From Actinomycetes bacterium (GTDB taxonomy: Bacteria; Actinomycetota; Actinomycetes; Actinomycetales; Dermabacteraceae): DNA of 5,274 nt. The notes under the pieces were generated by a model that did not search any database, was not told the DNA's origin, and saw only the letters and a program-made list of their open reading frames with translations. The DNA is taken from contig JAEWEZ010000003.1 of NCBI GenBank assembly GCA_023389045.1, forward strand, positions 1 through 5,274. The letters are read 5' to 3'. Shown in pieces: positions 1-5,233 of this stretch (position 1 is its first letter; each line of letters begins with the position of its first letter). Position numbers and translations under genes: made by a program.

Positions 1-12
1 GTACAGTGACGT

Positions 13-32
13 GCCGCCGCAGTCGCGGCGGC
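13..32. repeat. Perfect GC-rich hairpin upstream of the PPA1309-family gene
   Basis: GCCGCCGC and GCGGCGGC are perfect 8-bp arms around an AGTC loop. It lies 38 bases before the GTG start of the next gene. It could be the intrinsic terminator of a gene that ends left of the window, or a leader element of the following gene. No T-tract follows on the plus strand, and the flanking gene is outside the window, so its role is undecided. Confidence 0.5.
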
Positions 33-57
33 CCCGCCATTGTGTCAGGGCAACCTT

Positions 58-64
58 GGAAGGA
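58..64 (+). promoter_or_regulatory. Ribosome binding site that fixes the PPA1309-family start
   Basis: GGAAGGA lies 5 bases before the GTG at 70-72. The upstream in-frame TTG at 40 has no comparable site, so I place the start at 70. Confidence 0.65.
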
Positions 65-69
65 CGCAC

Positions 70-714
70 GTGCACGAGCAACTGTCCGATAACACCGACA
101 TTTCCCCTGCCGCAGCCGTGGAAGATGCGCAGGACCCGATGACCCCGGAGGCATCCGCCCTCGCGGCAGCGCTGCTCGAGGTGATGCGTCATGTGGGTGA
201 CGCCCCGCTGCAGCATCCTCGTTTGTTCTGTCTGGCACGAAGCGCAGATCTCCTGGCACAGCAGCCGGCGCTCGCGTCTCTGCTCGGTGATGAGGCGGCC
301 CTGGTTATGGCGGGCGATCCGCTGCATCTGACCTCCATCGAGCTCGACGACCTCGACACCGCCGAGGACAGCGAGACCGCACACGCCACCCCGTCCGGCA
401 CCGTCGATCCCGTTGCTCTGCTAGAAGCGGTGATGTGGCCGCAGCCGAGCCACGGGGGCGCGATCGTGTGCGATCTGCCTGCTGGAGCGTGGCAGACCTC
501 CGGTCCGGCCCATCACGCGCTCGACGCGAAGGACGACGAGCAGTCTGCACCGGGAGCGAGCACACTCCGTGTAGGAGTTGCGGTCACGACGGAGGGCACC
601 CGCTGGTCTGCTGTGCAGACGGAGGGCGCCGGCGGTATGACGATGGGCGAGGCCCTGCTTCCTGCCCTTGCCGACGCCCTCACGCACAGCCTCGAGGAGT
701 CTGCCCGCTCCTGA
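70..714 (+). CDS. PPA1309 family protein (conserved actinobacterial, function unknown)
   Basis: The gene encodes 214 residues from GTG at 70. It resembles the actinobacterial PPA1309 family, whose biochemical role is not known to me. The family-like blocks are PRLFCLARSADLL (about 50-62), a short LTSIELDDLD block (87-96), the WPxxxHGGA signature (123-131), LRVGVAV (166-172) and a C-terminal helix GEALLPALADALTHSL (193-208). There is no signal peptide or membrane segment, so it should be a soluble cytoplasmic protein. The first 30 or so residues and the stretch at about 97-112 are acidic and low in complexity, probably insertions relative to the family core. It converges on the ssb paralogue with only 32 bases between the stop codons. 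The assignment rests on remembered family blocks, not a search. Confidence 0.75.
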   Translation: MHEQLSDNTDISPAAAVEDAQDPMTPEASALAAALLEVMRHVGDAPLQHPRLFCLARSADLLAQQPALASLLGDEAALVMAGDPLHLTSIELDDLDTAEDSETAHATPSGTVDPVALLEAVMWPQPSHGGAIVCDLPAGAWQTSGPAHHALDAKDDEQSAPGASTLRVGVAVTTEGTRWSAVQTEGAGGMTMGEALLPALADALTHSLEESARS

Positions 715-746
715 GATGCTGAGGACGCTGTGATGGTGTGCTGTGG

Positions 747-1283
747 TCAGGCCCCGACGAGGGCATGCTCCCTGTGGCCGCCAGTCAGAGCGTCCTCGGC
801 ATTGAGCGCATCATCCTGAAGGCCACCGTCGATCCCCTCCCCTGCTTCCTCCCCCATGACAGACGAGGTCGTCCCCGTGCGGATCTCACCGTTTTCGTCC
901 ACATCGGGCACGCCGGCGGCGCGCTCAGCCTTGGTGAAGATGGTGGATCCGAACGTGAGGTCGTGCCCGATCGCATCGGCGTGAATGGCAAGGGCGTGGT
1001 GAGTGGTGCCCTGCTCGTCTTTCCAGCTCTGGGAGCTAAGGCGTCCGGTGACGATGAGCGGCTGGCCCTTGCGCACCGAATTGAGCACGCCACGTGCGAG
1101 TGCCTTGCGAGCGTAAACGTTGATGAACTCGGGTTTGCGGTCGACGAAGGCGTTGCGTTCGGCATCGAAGTACCGGGAGTTCACGGCGATGCGCAGACGG
1201 GCGGTGATATTGCCGTCGGGGTGGCGGGTGGTGGCAACGTCTCCGGTGGCGTTGCCGGTAATGGTCGTGCGGATCTCTTTCAT
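747..1283 (-). CDS. ssb: Single-stranded DNA-binding protein paralogue without acidic tail
   Basis: The 178-residue product starts MKEIRTTITGN. Residues 1 to about 110 read as an SSB OB-fold: TITGN at strand 1, ITARLRIAVNSRYFD, the FINVYARKALARGVLNSVRKGQPLIVTGRL core (53-82) and a SWKDEQGTTHHALAIHADAIGHDL strand pair (86-109). It should bind single-stranded DNA during replication, recombination or repair. The tail (about 120-178) is rich in Gly, Asp and Glu, but it ends in EHALVGA and not in the DDDIPF-type tip through which canonical SSBs recruit partners. It therefore looks like a second, accessory SSB similar in concept to Streptomyces SsbB, and not the essential replicative copy, which normally sits beside rpsF. 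An in-frame ATG far upstream, at 1499, is rejected because the intervening codons do not resemble SSB and because a good ribosome site precedes the ATG at 1283. Confidence 0.85.
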   Translation of the reverse strand: MKEIRTTITGNATGDVATTRHPDGNITARLRIAVNSRYFDAERNAFVDRKPEFINVYARKALARGVLNSVRKGQPLIVTGRLSSQSWKDEQGTTHHALAIHADAIGHDLTFGSTIFTKAERAAGVPDVDENGEIRTGTTSSVMGEEAGEGIDGGLQDDALNAEDALTGGHREHALVGA

Positions 1284-1289
1284 CTTTTC

Positions 1290-1295
1290 TCTCCT
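1290..1295 (-). promoter_or_regulatory. Ribosome binding site deciding the ssb paralogue start
   Basis: On the minus strand AGGAGA lies 6 bases before the ATG at 1283. It supports the short 178-residue reading over the longer frame that runs up to 1499. Confidence 0.75.
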
Positions 1296-1440
1296 GAGCG
1301 TTTCAGGCCCGTCGGTGATCCCTGCGGGCGTCGGTTGGGTGCCGACAGCAGCCACCCTGACCGACCCCCACACGGAAAGGAACCGCAGGTCAGATCCAGT
1401 GGAGAAGTGTGCATGGGGAGGAATCGCACCCGGCATGCGC

Positions 1441-1473
1441 AACGGCCGCTCCTGCATGGCAGGAACGGCCGTT
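1441..1473 (-). repeat. 14-bp hairpin in the sodA-ssb intergenic gap
   Basis: The left arm AACGGCCGCTCCTG and the right arm CAGGAACGGCCGTT enclose a CATGG loop. The single non-Watson-Crick position (1449 with 1465) is C with A on the plus strand but a G-U wobble on the minus strand, so the better RNA fold is on the strand of sodA and ssb. It lies 21 bases beyond the sodA terminator stem and 157 bases before ssb. It could be a second terminator in tandem or part of an ssb leader. There is no U-tract after it. Confidence 0.6.
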
Positions 1474-1494
1474 GTGGCTCGGAAGTCGGGGCTA

Positions 1495-1542
1495 AGCACT
1501 GAGTGCTCAGCGATCAGTTCTCACTGATCAGCGCCCAGTGCT
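1495..1542 (-). terminator. Terminator-like long stem-loop at the sodA stop codon
   Basis: The inner stem GATCAGT/ACTGATC (1512-1518 with 1523-1529) closes a TCTC loop. Beyond a 4-base bulge (1508-1511) an outer stem pairs 1495-1507 with 1530-1542, including AGCACT with AGTGCT. Two of the 13 outer pairs are imperfect; on each strand one is a G-U wobble and the other a mismatch. The stem overlaps the last base of the sodA stop codon. No U-run follows on the minus strand, as is common for U-less actinobacterial terminators. The GATCAG units are the same as those in the hairpin at 5234-5273. Confidence 0.65.
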
Positions 1543-2171
1543 CACAGGCTCGGAACAACCAGGCCCGAGGCGTTGCTACGAGCGTTCTCGAAGCGTGCCT
1601 GAACATCAGCCCAGTTCACGATGTCCCAGATGGCCTTGACGTAGTCCGCCTTGACGTTCTGGTAGTCGAGGTAGAAGGCGTGCTCCCACATGTCGAGCTG
1701 GAAGAGCGGAACGGTGGCCACCGGCACGCCGTTCTGCTGGTCGTAGAACTGCTCGATGACGAGGTTGCCGCCAGCGGGCTCGTAGGCGAGCACGGCCCAA
1801 CCGGAGCCCTGGATGCCCAGCGCTGCGGCGGTGAAGTGGGCGCGGAACTTGTCGAAGGACCCGAAGTACTCGTCGATCGCGGCAGCCAGCTCACCGGTGG
1901 GCTTGTCGCCACCTTCCGGGGAGAGGTTCTTCCAGAAGATCGAGTGGTTCGTATGACCGCCCAGGTTGAAGGCGAGGTCCTTCGAGAGCTGGTTGACGGT
2001 CGCGAAGTCGTCGGCCTCGCGGGCTGCGGCCAGCTTCTCCAGGGCGGTGTTGGCGCCCTTCACGTAGGTCGCGTGGTGCTTGGAGTGGTGCAGCTCCATG
2101 ATCTGGCCCGAGATGGACGGGGCGAGAGCGCCGTAGTCGTAGTCAAGATCCGGCAGGGTGTACTCCGCCAT
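1542..2171 (-). CDS. sodA: Superoxide dismutase, Mn-type (Fe/Mn family)
   Basis: This 209-residue cytoplasmic enzyme converts superoxide to hydrogen peroxide and oxygen. The N-terminal helical domain carries ELHHSKHH (26-33) and GGHTNHSIFW (71-80), and the C-terminal domain carries GSGWAVL (122-128) and DMWEHAFY (160-167). The four metal ligands are His28, His76, Asp160 and His164, and the gateway Tyr is Tyr36. These positions match the numbering of the M. tuberculosis enzyme. Residue 145, in YDQQ, is Gln; the iron-dependent tuberculosis enzyme has His here, so manganese (or either metal) is the better prediction. The length is normal for the family. The ATG is preceded by AAGGAGG (2178-2184), 6 bases upstream, a near-ideal ribosome site. 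The gene appears to be monocistronic, with its own promoter and a stem-loop right at the stop. Confidence 0.97.
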   Translation of the reverse strand: MAEYTLPDLDYDYGALAPSISGQIMELHHSKHHATYVKGANTALEKLAAAREADDFATVNQLSKDLAFNLGGHTNHSIFWKNLSPEGGDKPTGELAAAIDEYFGSFDKFRAHFTAAALGIQGSGWAVLAYEPAGGNLVIEQFYDQQNGVPVATVPLFQLDMWEHAFYLDYQNVKADYVKAIWDIVNWADVQARFENARSNASGLVVPSL

Positions 2172-2196
2172 GGAAGTCCTCCTTGATGTCGGTGTC

Positions 2197-2216
2197 GCAC
2201 CCGGCGCGCCGGGTGC
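2197..2216. promoter_or_regulatory. Perfect 20-bp palindrome in the sodA leader
   Basis: GCACCCGGCGCGCCGGGTGC reads identically on both strands. It lies 12 bases upstream of the sodA ribosome site and downstream of the predicted promoter, so it would be transcribed. It could be an operator for a dimeric repressor acting as a roadblock, or an 8-bp RNA stem with a GCGC loop that influences translation or mRNA stability. The symmetry is seen directly; the role is inferred. Confidence 0.5.
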
Positions 2217-2231
2217 CGTACACCCATCAAA

Positions 2232-2261
2232 ACACTATTTCCGCAGGTCAGGGGCGTCGAA
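2232..2261 (-). promoter_or_regulatory. Possible sodA promoter
   Basis: On the minus strand there is a TAGTGT -10-like hexamer (2237 to 2232) and a TTCGAC -35-like hexamer (2261 to 2256), 18 bases apart. Transcription would begin near 2225, giving a leader of about 50 bases that contains the 20-bp palindrome. Both hexamers depart from consensus. Confidence 0.35.
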
Positions 2262-2510
2262 CAAGCCTGCTACGCCTCAGCGAACTCGATGCATCGGCGC
2301 CCGACCAGCGGCCCCAGCCGACGCTCGGCGCAGAAAACGCGCGGCCCGAGATAGGTCACACCGCTCGCCACGAACCCCGTCGTGCACGCACAGATGCCAC
2401 TTGCGAGCCCAGCCCGACGGGCCCCGTCGACCGCTCCAGAGCCCACCCCGCCGGGAGTCTTCTCGGCCTCATTCGCGACCCCTCACCACCGTGGGCGCAA
2501 GCACCCGCGA
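2262..2510. other. Non-coding stretch between the sodA promoter and the tRNA-Arg promoter
   Basis: The gap between the sodA start and the tRNA is 368 bases. Open frames crossing this part are compositional and show no family resemblance. The only structure I see is a small inverted repeat, CGACGGG-C-CCCGTCG, at 2415-2429. The CCCCGTCG half also occurs as a direct repeat about 40 bases upstream. No RNA gene was recognised here. Confidence 0.5.
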
Positions 2511-2516
2511 TAGGAT
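2511..2516 (+). promoter_or_regulatory. Possible -10 element of the tRNA-Arg gene
   Basis: TAGGAT lies 23 bases before the mature 5' end of the tRNA, at a suitable distance for a short 5' leader. No convincing -35 hexamer is visible upstream. Confidence 0.35.
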
Positions 2517-2539
2517 CCCAGACGGCATCTTTGCCACTC

Positions 2540-2615
2540 GCCTCCATAGCTCAATGGATAGAGCAACGGCCTTCTAATCCGTCGGTTGCAGGTTCGAGTC
2601 CTGCTGGGGGCACCA
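2540..2615 (+). tRNA. tRNA-Arg (anticodon UCU)
   Basis: The cloverleaf folds by eye. The acceptor stem GCCTCCA/TGGGGGC has one G-U pair. The D arm is GCTC/GAGC. The anticodon arm is ACGGC, then the loop CTTCTAA (2571-2577), then TCCGT. The T arm is GCAGG-TTCGAGT-CCTGC (2588-2604). The anticodon is UCU (2573-2575), reading AGA and perhaps AGG, both rare arginine codons in GC-rich genomes. The discriminator is A2612 and CCA is encoded (2613-2615). Positions 31 and 39 are C and U, so the bottom pair of the anticodon stem is a mismatch. It stands alone, convergent with the thioesterase gene. Confidence 0.96.
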
Positions 2616-2653
2616 CAGCCACCGTCGGCCCTGACATCTGCCCGAAGGGTCCC

Positions 2654-3181
2654 TCACACCCCGTTTTCTCGCGCCCCCGAAGTGCGCGACCAGTCCAGCA
2701 CCCACTGGGGAACCACCCGCTCGGCCGGCATCGGCTCTGCAAGGGCCAGCACTTCCTGCACCGGGACCGTGCCGCCGCTCTTGCGTTTGAAGCAGGCTCG
2801 CACCACCGCATCGGCCACCACATCGCCACGACGGTGGAAGGTCTGGCTGAGGTAAATCCACCGCTCATCGGTGCCGAGCAGACGGGTGCAGATCTCGAAT
2901 CGATCCCAGAGCATGAGCGACCGTCGGAAGGTGATGCTCTGCCCCGCCACCACCGGATACCAGCCCTGCGCTTTCGCAGCGGGCCAGTACCCCGAGCGGA
3001 GCATGAGGTCCATGCGTCCCAGGTCCATCAGGGTGAGATAGCGGCCGTTGTTCATATGCATCAGCAGGTCGAGATCCCCGGGGTGCACGCGGAAGCGGGT
3101 GCGGCACGTATCCCACAGGGAGATCGCGGGGCGCAGACGGGCGGTGATCAACAGGAGAACCAAACGTAGGTACAGGTTCAC
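2654..3181 (-). CDS. Hotdog-fold acyl-CoA thioesterase (THEM6/FadM-like)
   Basis: The 175-residue product belongs to the 4HBT thioesterase superfamily, which hydrolyses acyl-CoA or related thioesters. The substrate cannot be read from the sequence. The diagnostic block is RVHPGDLDLLMHMNNGRYL (31-49), with Asp36, Asp38, His42, Asn44 and Asn45, followed by DLGRMDLMLRSG. Then come a central strand, GWYPVVAGQSITFRRSL, and a later FEICTRLLGTDERWIYLSQTF. A short hydrophobic N-terminus (LYLRLVLLLI, 3-12) is typical of THEM6-like members and may attach the protein to the membrane. The start is GTG at 3181, with AAAGGA (3189-3194) 7 bases upstream. The gene is divergent from the Orn-AGE fusion across 139 bases and convergent with the tRNA. 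THEM6-type assignment is confident; in vivo function is not. Confidence 0.87.
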   Translation of the reverse strand: MNLYLRLVLLLITARLRPAISLWDTCRTRFRVHPGDLDLLMHMNNGRYLTLMDLGRMDLMLRSGYWPAAKAQGWYPVVAGQSITFRRSLMLWDRFEICTRLLGTDERWIYLSQTFHRRGDVVADAVVRACFKRKSGGTVPVQEVLALAEPMPAERVVPQWVLDWSRTSGARENGV

Positions 3182-3215
3182 GGGAAAGTCCTTTGCGACG
3201 GGGCGCGAGGGGCGT

Positions 3216-3233
3216 GGGCATCATGTCATGCCC
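3216..3233. promoter_or_regulatory. Inverted repeat in the divergent intergenic region
   Basis: GGGCAT and ATGCCC are perfect 6-bp arms around CATGTC. It lies 35 bases upstream of the thioesterase start, near where that gene's promoter or operator should be. It may be a regulator site; no regulator is identified. Confidence 0.3.
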
Positions 3234-3249
3234 GATGGGTAACAAGCGG

Positions 3250-3275
3250 GTTGGTCTCGTCGGGATGAGACCGAC
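3250..3275. promoter_or_regulatory. Second inverted repeat between the divergent genes
   Basis: GTTGGTCTC and GAGACCGAC form 9-bp arms with one T-G wobble around an 8-base centre. Because the flanking genes diverge, a terminator is unlikely and an operator is the better guess. It lies about 32 bases upstream of the -10 element of the plus-strand gene. Confidence 0.35.
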
Positions 3276-3307
3276 GGAAGGGGTCCCCGGCGAGCGCCCG
3301 TCGGGAC

Positions 3308-3313
3308 TACCCT
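3308..3313 (+). promoter_or_regulatory. Possible -10 element for leaderless transcription of the orn fusion
   Basis: TACCCT fits the TANNNT pattern and ends 7 bases before the GTG at 3321. No Shine-Dalgarno sequence is visible before that GTG. Together these suggest transcription starting at or next to the start codon, a common arrangement in Actinobacteria. No -35 match is seen. Confidence 0.45.
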
Positions 3314-3320
3314 TAACCGC

Positions 3321-5219
3321 GTGACTTCCACTTCCTCGCGAACCACCACTGACCGCATCATCTGGGTCGATTGCGAGATGACGGGGCTCGACAAGCAGCG
3401 CGATGCGCTGATCGAGATCGCCGTCCTCGTGACCGACGCTGATCTGAACATCCTCGGAGACGGGGTGGACGTGGTGATTCGTCCGCCCGCTGAGGCTCTG
3501 GAACAGATGAACGACTTTGTGCGCACCATGCACACCACCTCGGGTCTGCTCGATGAACTCGAGAGCGGGATGACCCTCGAGGAAGCCCAGGAGAAGTGCC
3601 TGGCCTATGTGAAGGAGCACTGCCCCGAGGAGGGCAAGGCGCCGCTCGCAGGGAACAGCGTGGGCACCGACAGGGTTTTCCTCGACCGCGACGTGCCGCA
3701 GTTCGCGCAGTGGCTCTCCTACCGCACGATCGACGTTTCCAGTCTGAAAGAGCTGGCCAAGCGGTGGTTCCCGCGGGTCTACTACAACACCCCGGCCAAG
3801 CACGGTGGGCATCGCGCGCTGGCGGATATCCGCGAGTCCATTCAGGAGCTGAAGTATTACCGCGAGGTGCTCCTGACCCCTGAACCGGGCCCGACCACTG
3901 CGCAGGCCCAGGAGGCCGCGCGTCGTTACGAACTGCGAGATGAGGCATCTTCGATGGCTGCTGGACCGACCACCCGCACCCCCGCGACCTGGCTTGACCT
4001 TCCCGCCCACACCACCTGGCTGGAAGGTGAGGGCGATGAGCTGCTCGTCTTCGGCTCGGAGTCGCTGCGCGAAGATGGCGGTTTCGCCTGGCTGGATGAG
4101 GAGGGCGAACCGGATCTGGAGCGCCCCGCGGAGCTGTGGGTCACCTGCCGCATGACGCACTGCTTCTCGCTCGGGCACATGATGGGCCGCCCCGACTTCG
4201 GGCGCTTTGCCGATCATGGCGTGCGGTCCCTGCAGACCGTCTTCCGCGACCGTGAGCACGGCGGATGGTTTGCTGCCGTGGCCAATGGGAAGCCGGTGGA
4301 TGACACCAAGCAGGCCTATGCGCATGCCTTCGTGGTTCTCGCGGCCGCTTCTGCCACGGCGGCGGGGCGTCCCGGAGCGCAGAAGCTGCTGGATGAGGCG
4401 CTTGCGGTGCTCGACGAGAAGTTCTTCGACGAAGCAGCGGGCATGAGCGTGGACACCTTCGACCGCGCTTTTGAAAACTGCGAGGAGTACCGCGGGATCA
4501 ACGCGAATATGCACACGGTCGAGGCGCTTCTGGCTGCCGCGGATGTGACCGGTGAGCGCCGCTGGCTCGACCGCGCGGTGGGCATCATGACCCGAGCAAT
4601 CGACGAGTTCGCCCGCGCCAATGACTGGGCTCTCCCGGAGCACTTCGATGTGAACTGGAAGCCGCTGCTGGACTACAACCGGGAGGAGCCGAACCATCCG
4701 TTCCGCCCCTACGGCGCCACGATCGGCCACTGGATCGAGTGGGCACGCCTGGTGCTGCATGCACGGGCCGCGCTGATCGAGCTGGAAGGCGAGGCTCCGG
4801 CGTGGATGCTGGAGGCAGCCACCGCGCTGATGGAGAAGTCGGCAGCGTCCTTCGGGGCCGACGGGAAACCGGGCTGGGTGTACACCGTGGACTGGGATGG
4901 TTCCCCGATGGCCAGTGAGCGCATGCACTGGGTGGCTGCTGAGGCGGTCGGCGCGGCAGCGGTGATGTATCGCGTGACCGGCGACCGGGTGTGGGCTGAG
5001 CGCTACCAGCAGTGGTGGGAGTACATCTCCACCTTCCTGCTGGATGCCAATGGCGGCTCCTGGTTCCATGAGCTGGATGCGGACAATGAGCCGCAGGGCA
5101 AGACCTGGCCGGGCAAGCCGGACATCTACCACGCCTTCCAGGCGACGATCATCCCCCGTCTGCCGGTCACGCCGACCATGGCGGCAGCGCTGCGCGATGG
5201 GCTCCTGGACCAGCACTGA
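3321..5219 (+). CDS. orn: Oligoribonuclease (Orn) fused in frame to an AGE-family sugar isomerase/epimerase
   Basis: This is one open frame of 632 residues. Residues 11 to about 205 are a full-length oligoribonuclease, the 3'-5' exonuclease that clears two- to five-nucleotide RNAs. The DEDDh residues are all present: Asp17 and Glu19 in WVDCEMTGL, Asp117 in GNSVGTDRVF, and His164 and Asp169 in HRALADIRES. Residues about 222-632 are a complete AGE-superfamily (alpha/alpha)6-barrel. Arg277 (TCRMTH), His398 (NANMH), His470 and Glu473 (GHWIEW) and His604 (DIYHAFQ) match, with a near-constant offset, the YihS active-site residues Arg55, His176, His248, Glu251 and His383 as I remember them. This fits an aldose-ketose isomerase of the mannose isomerase/YihS type better than an N-acylglucosamine 2-epimerase; the substrate is unknown. 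Stand-alone Orn is about 200 residues and AGE about 400, so neither part is truncated. The linker (about 206-221) is short. The start is GTG at 3321 with no ribosome site. The Orn part should be essential or nearly so. Confidence 0.9.
   Translation: MTSTSSRTTTDRIIWVDCEMTGLDKQRDALIEIAVLVTDADLNILGDGVDVVIRPPAEALEQMNDFVRTMHTTSGLLDELESGMTLEEAQEKCLAYVKEHCPEEGKAPLAGNSVGTDRVFLDRDVPQFAQWLSYRTIDVSSLKELAKRWFPRVYYNTPAKHGGHRALADIRESIQELKYYREVLLTPEPGPTTAQAQEAARRYELRDEASSMAAGPTTRTPATWLDLPAHTTWLEGEGDELLVFGSESLREDGGFAWLDEEGEPDLERPAELWVTCRMTHCFSLGHMMGRPDFGRFADHGVRSLQTVFRDREHGGWFAAVANGKPVDDTKQAYAHAFVVLAAASATAAGRPGAQKLLDEALAVLDEKFFDEAAGMSVDTFDRAFENCEEYRGINANMHTVEALLAAADVTGERRWLDRAVGIMTRAIDEFARANDWALPEHFDVNWKPLLDYNREEPNHPFRPYGATIGHWIEWARLVLHARAALIELEGEAPAWMLEAATALMEKSAASFGADGKPGWVYTVDWDGSPMASERMHWVAAEAVGAAAVMYRVTGDRVWAERYQQWWEYISTFLLDANGGSWFHELDADNEPQGKTWPGKPDIYHAFQATIIPRLPVTPTMAAALRDGLLDQH
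3939..3956 (+). promoter_or_regulatory. Possible internal ribosome site and ATG for the AGE domain
   Basis: GATGAGG (3939-3945) lies 8 bases before an in-frame ATG at 3954-3956 (Met212). Starting there would give a 421-residue protein of normal stand-alone AGE length. It may allow separate production of the AGE domain or be a relic of two former genes. The ribosome site is moderate in quality. Confidence 0.35.
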
Positions 5220-5233
5220 TACGTGGTGACCAC

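Noticed and set aside
683..733. Weak stem (CACAGC with GCTGTG and an inner GAGGAG with CTCCT) at the end of the PPA1309-family gene
   Set aside because: The pairing is interrupted by several bulges and mostly lies in coding sequence, so it is too weak to call a terminator.
1411..1440. GGTGCGATTCC on the minus strand, similar to a tRNA T-loop, suggesting a tRNA or tmRNA remnant or attachment site
   Set aside because: The T-stem does not pair on its 3' side, the conserved T-T-C is broken, and no acceptor, anticodon or D arm is visible nearby. No integrase is in the window.
738..2186. Long plus-strand frames (738-1502 and 1503-2186) opposite ssb and sodA
   Set aside because: They are antisense to recognised proteins, have no recognisable domains, and the second runs through the sodA terminator and ribosome site region.
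2551..2868. Minus-strand frames giving peptides such as QQDSNLQPTD and GLEPATDGLEGRCSIH over the tRNA
   Set aside because: These are the well-known spurious translations of the reverse complement of a tRNA gene. The tRNA itself explains the sequence.
2183..3169. 328-codon plus-strand frame spanning the gap, the tRNA and the thioesterase antisense
   Set aside because: It crosses a tRNA gene and reads antisense through the thioesterase. The translation is compositional with no motif.
2865..5216. 783-codon open frame on the minus strand opposite the Orn-AGE gene
   Set aside because: It is rich in Arg, His, Pro and Gly with no family motifs, and it lies antisense to a frame carrying two complete catalytic domains. 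GC-rich codon bias leaves such antisense frames open.
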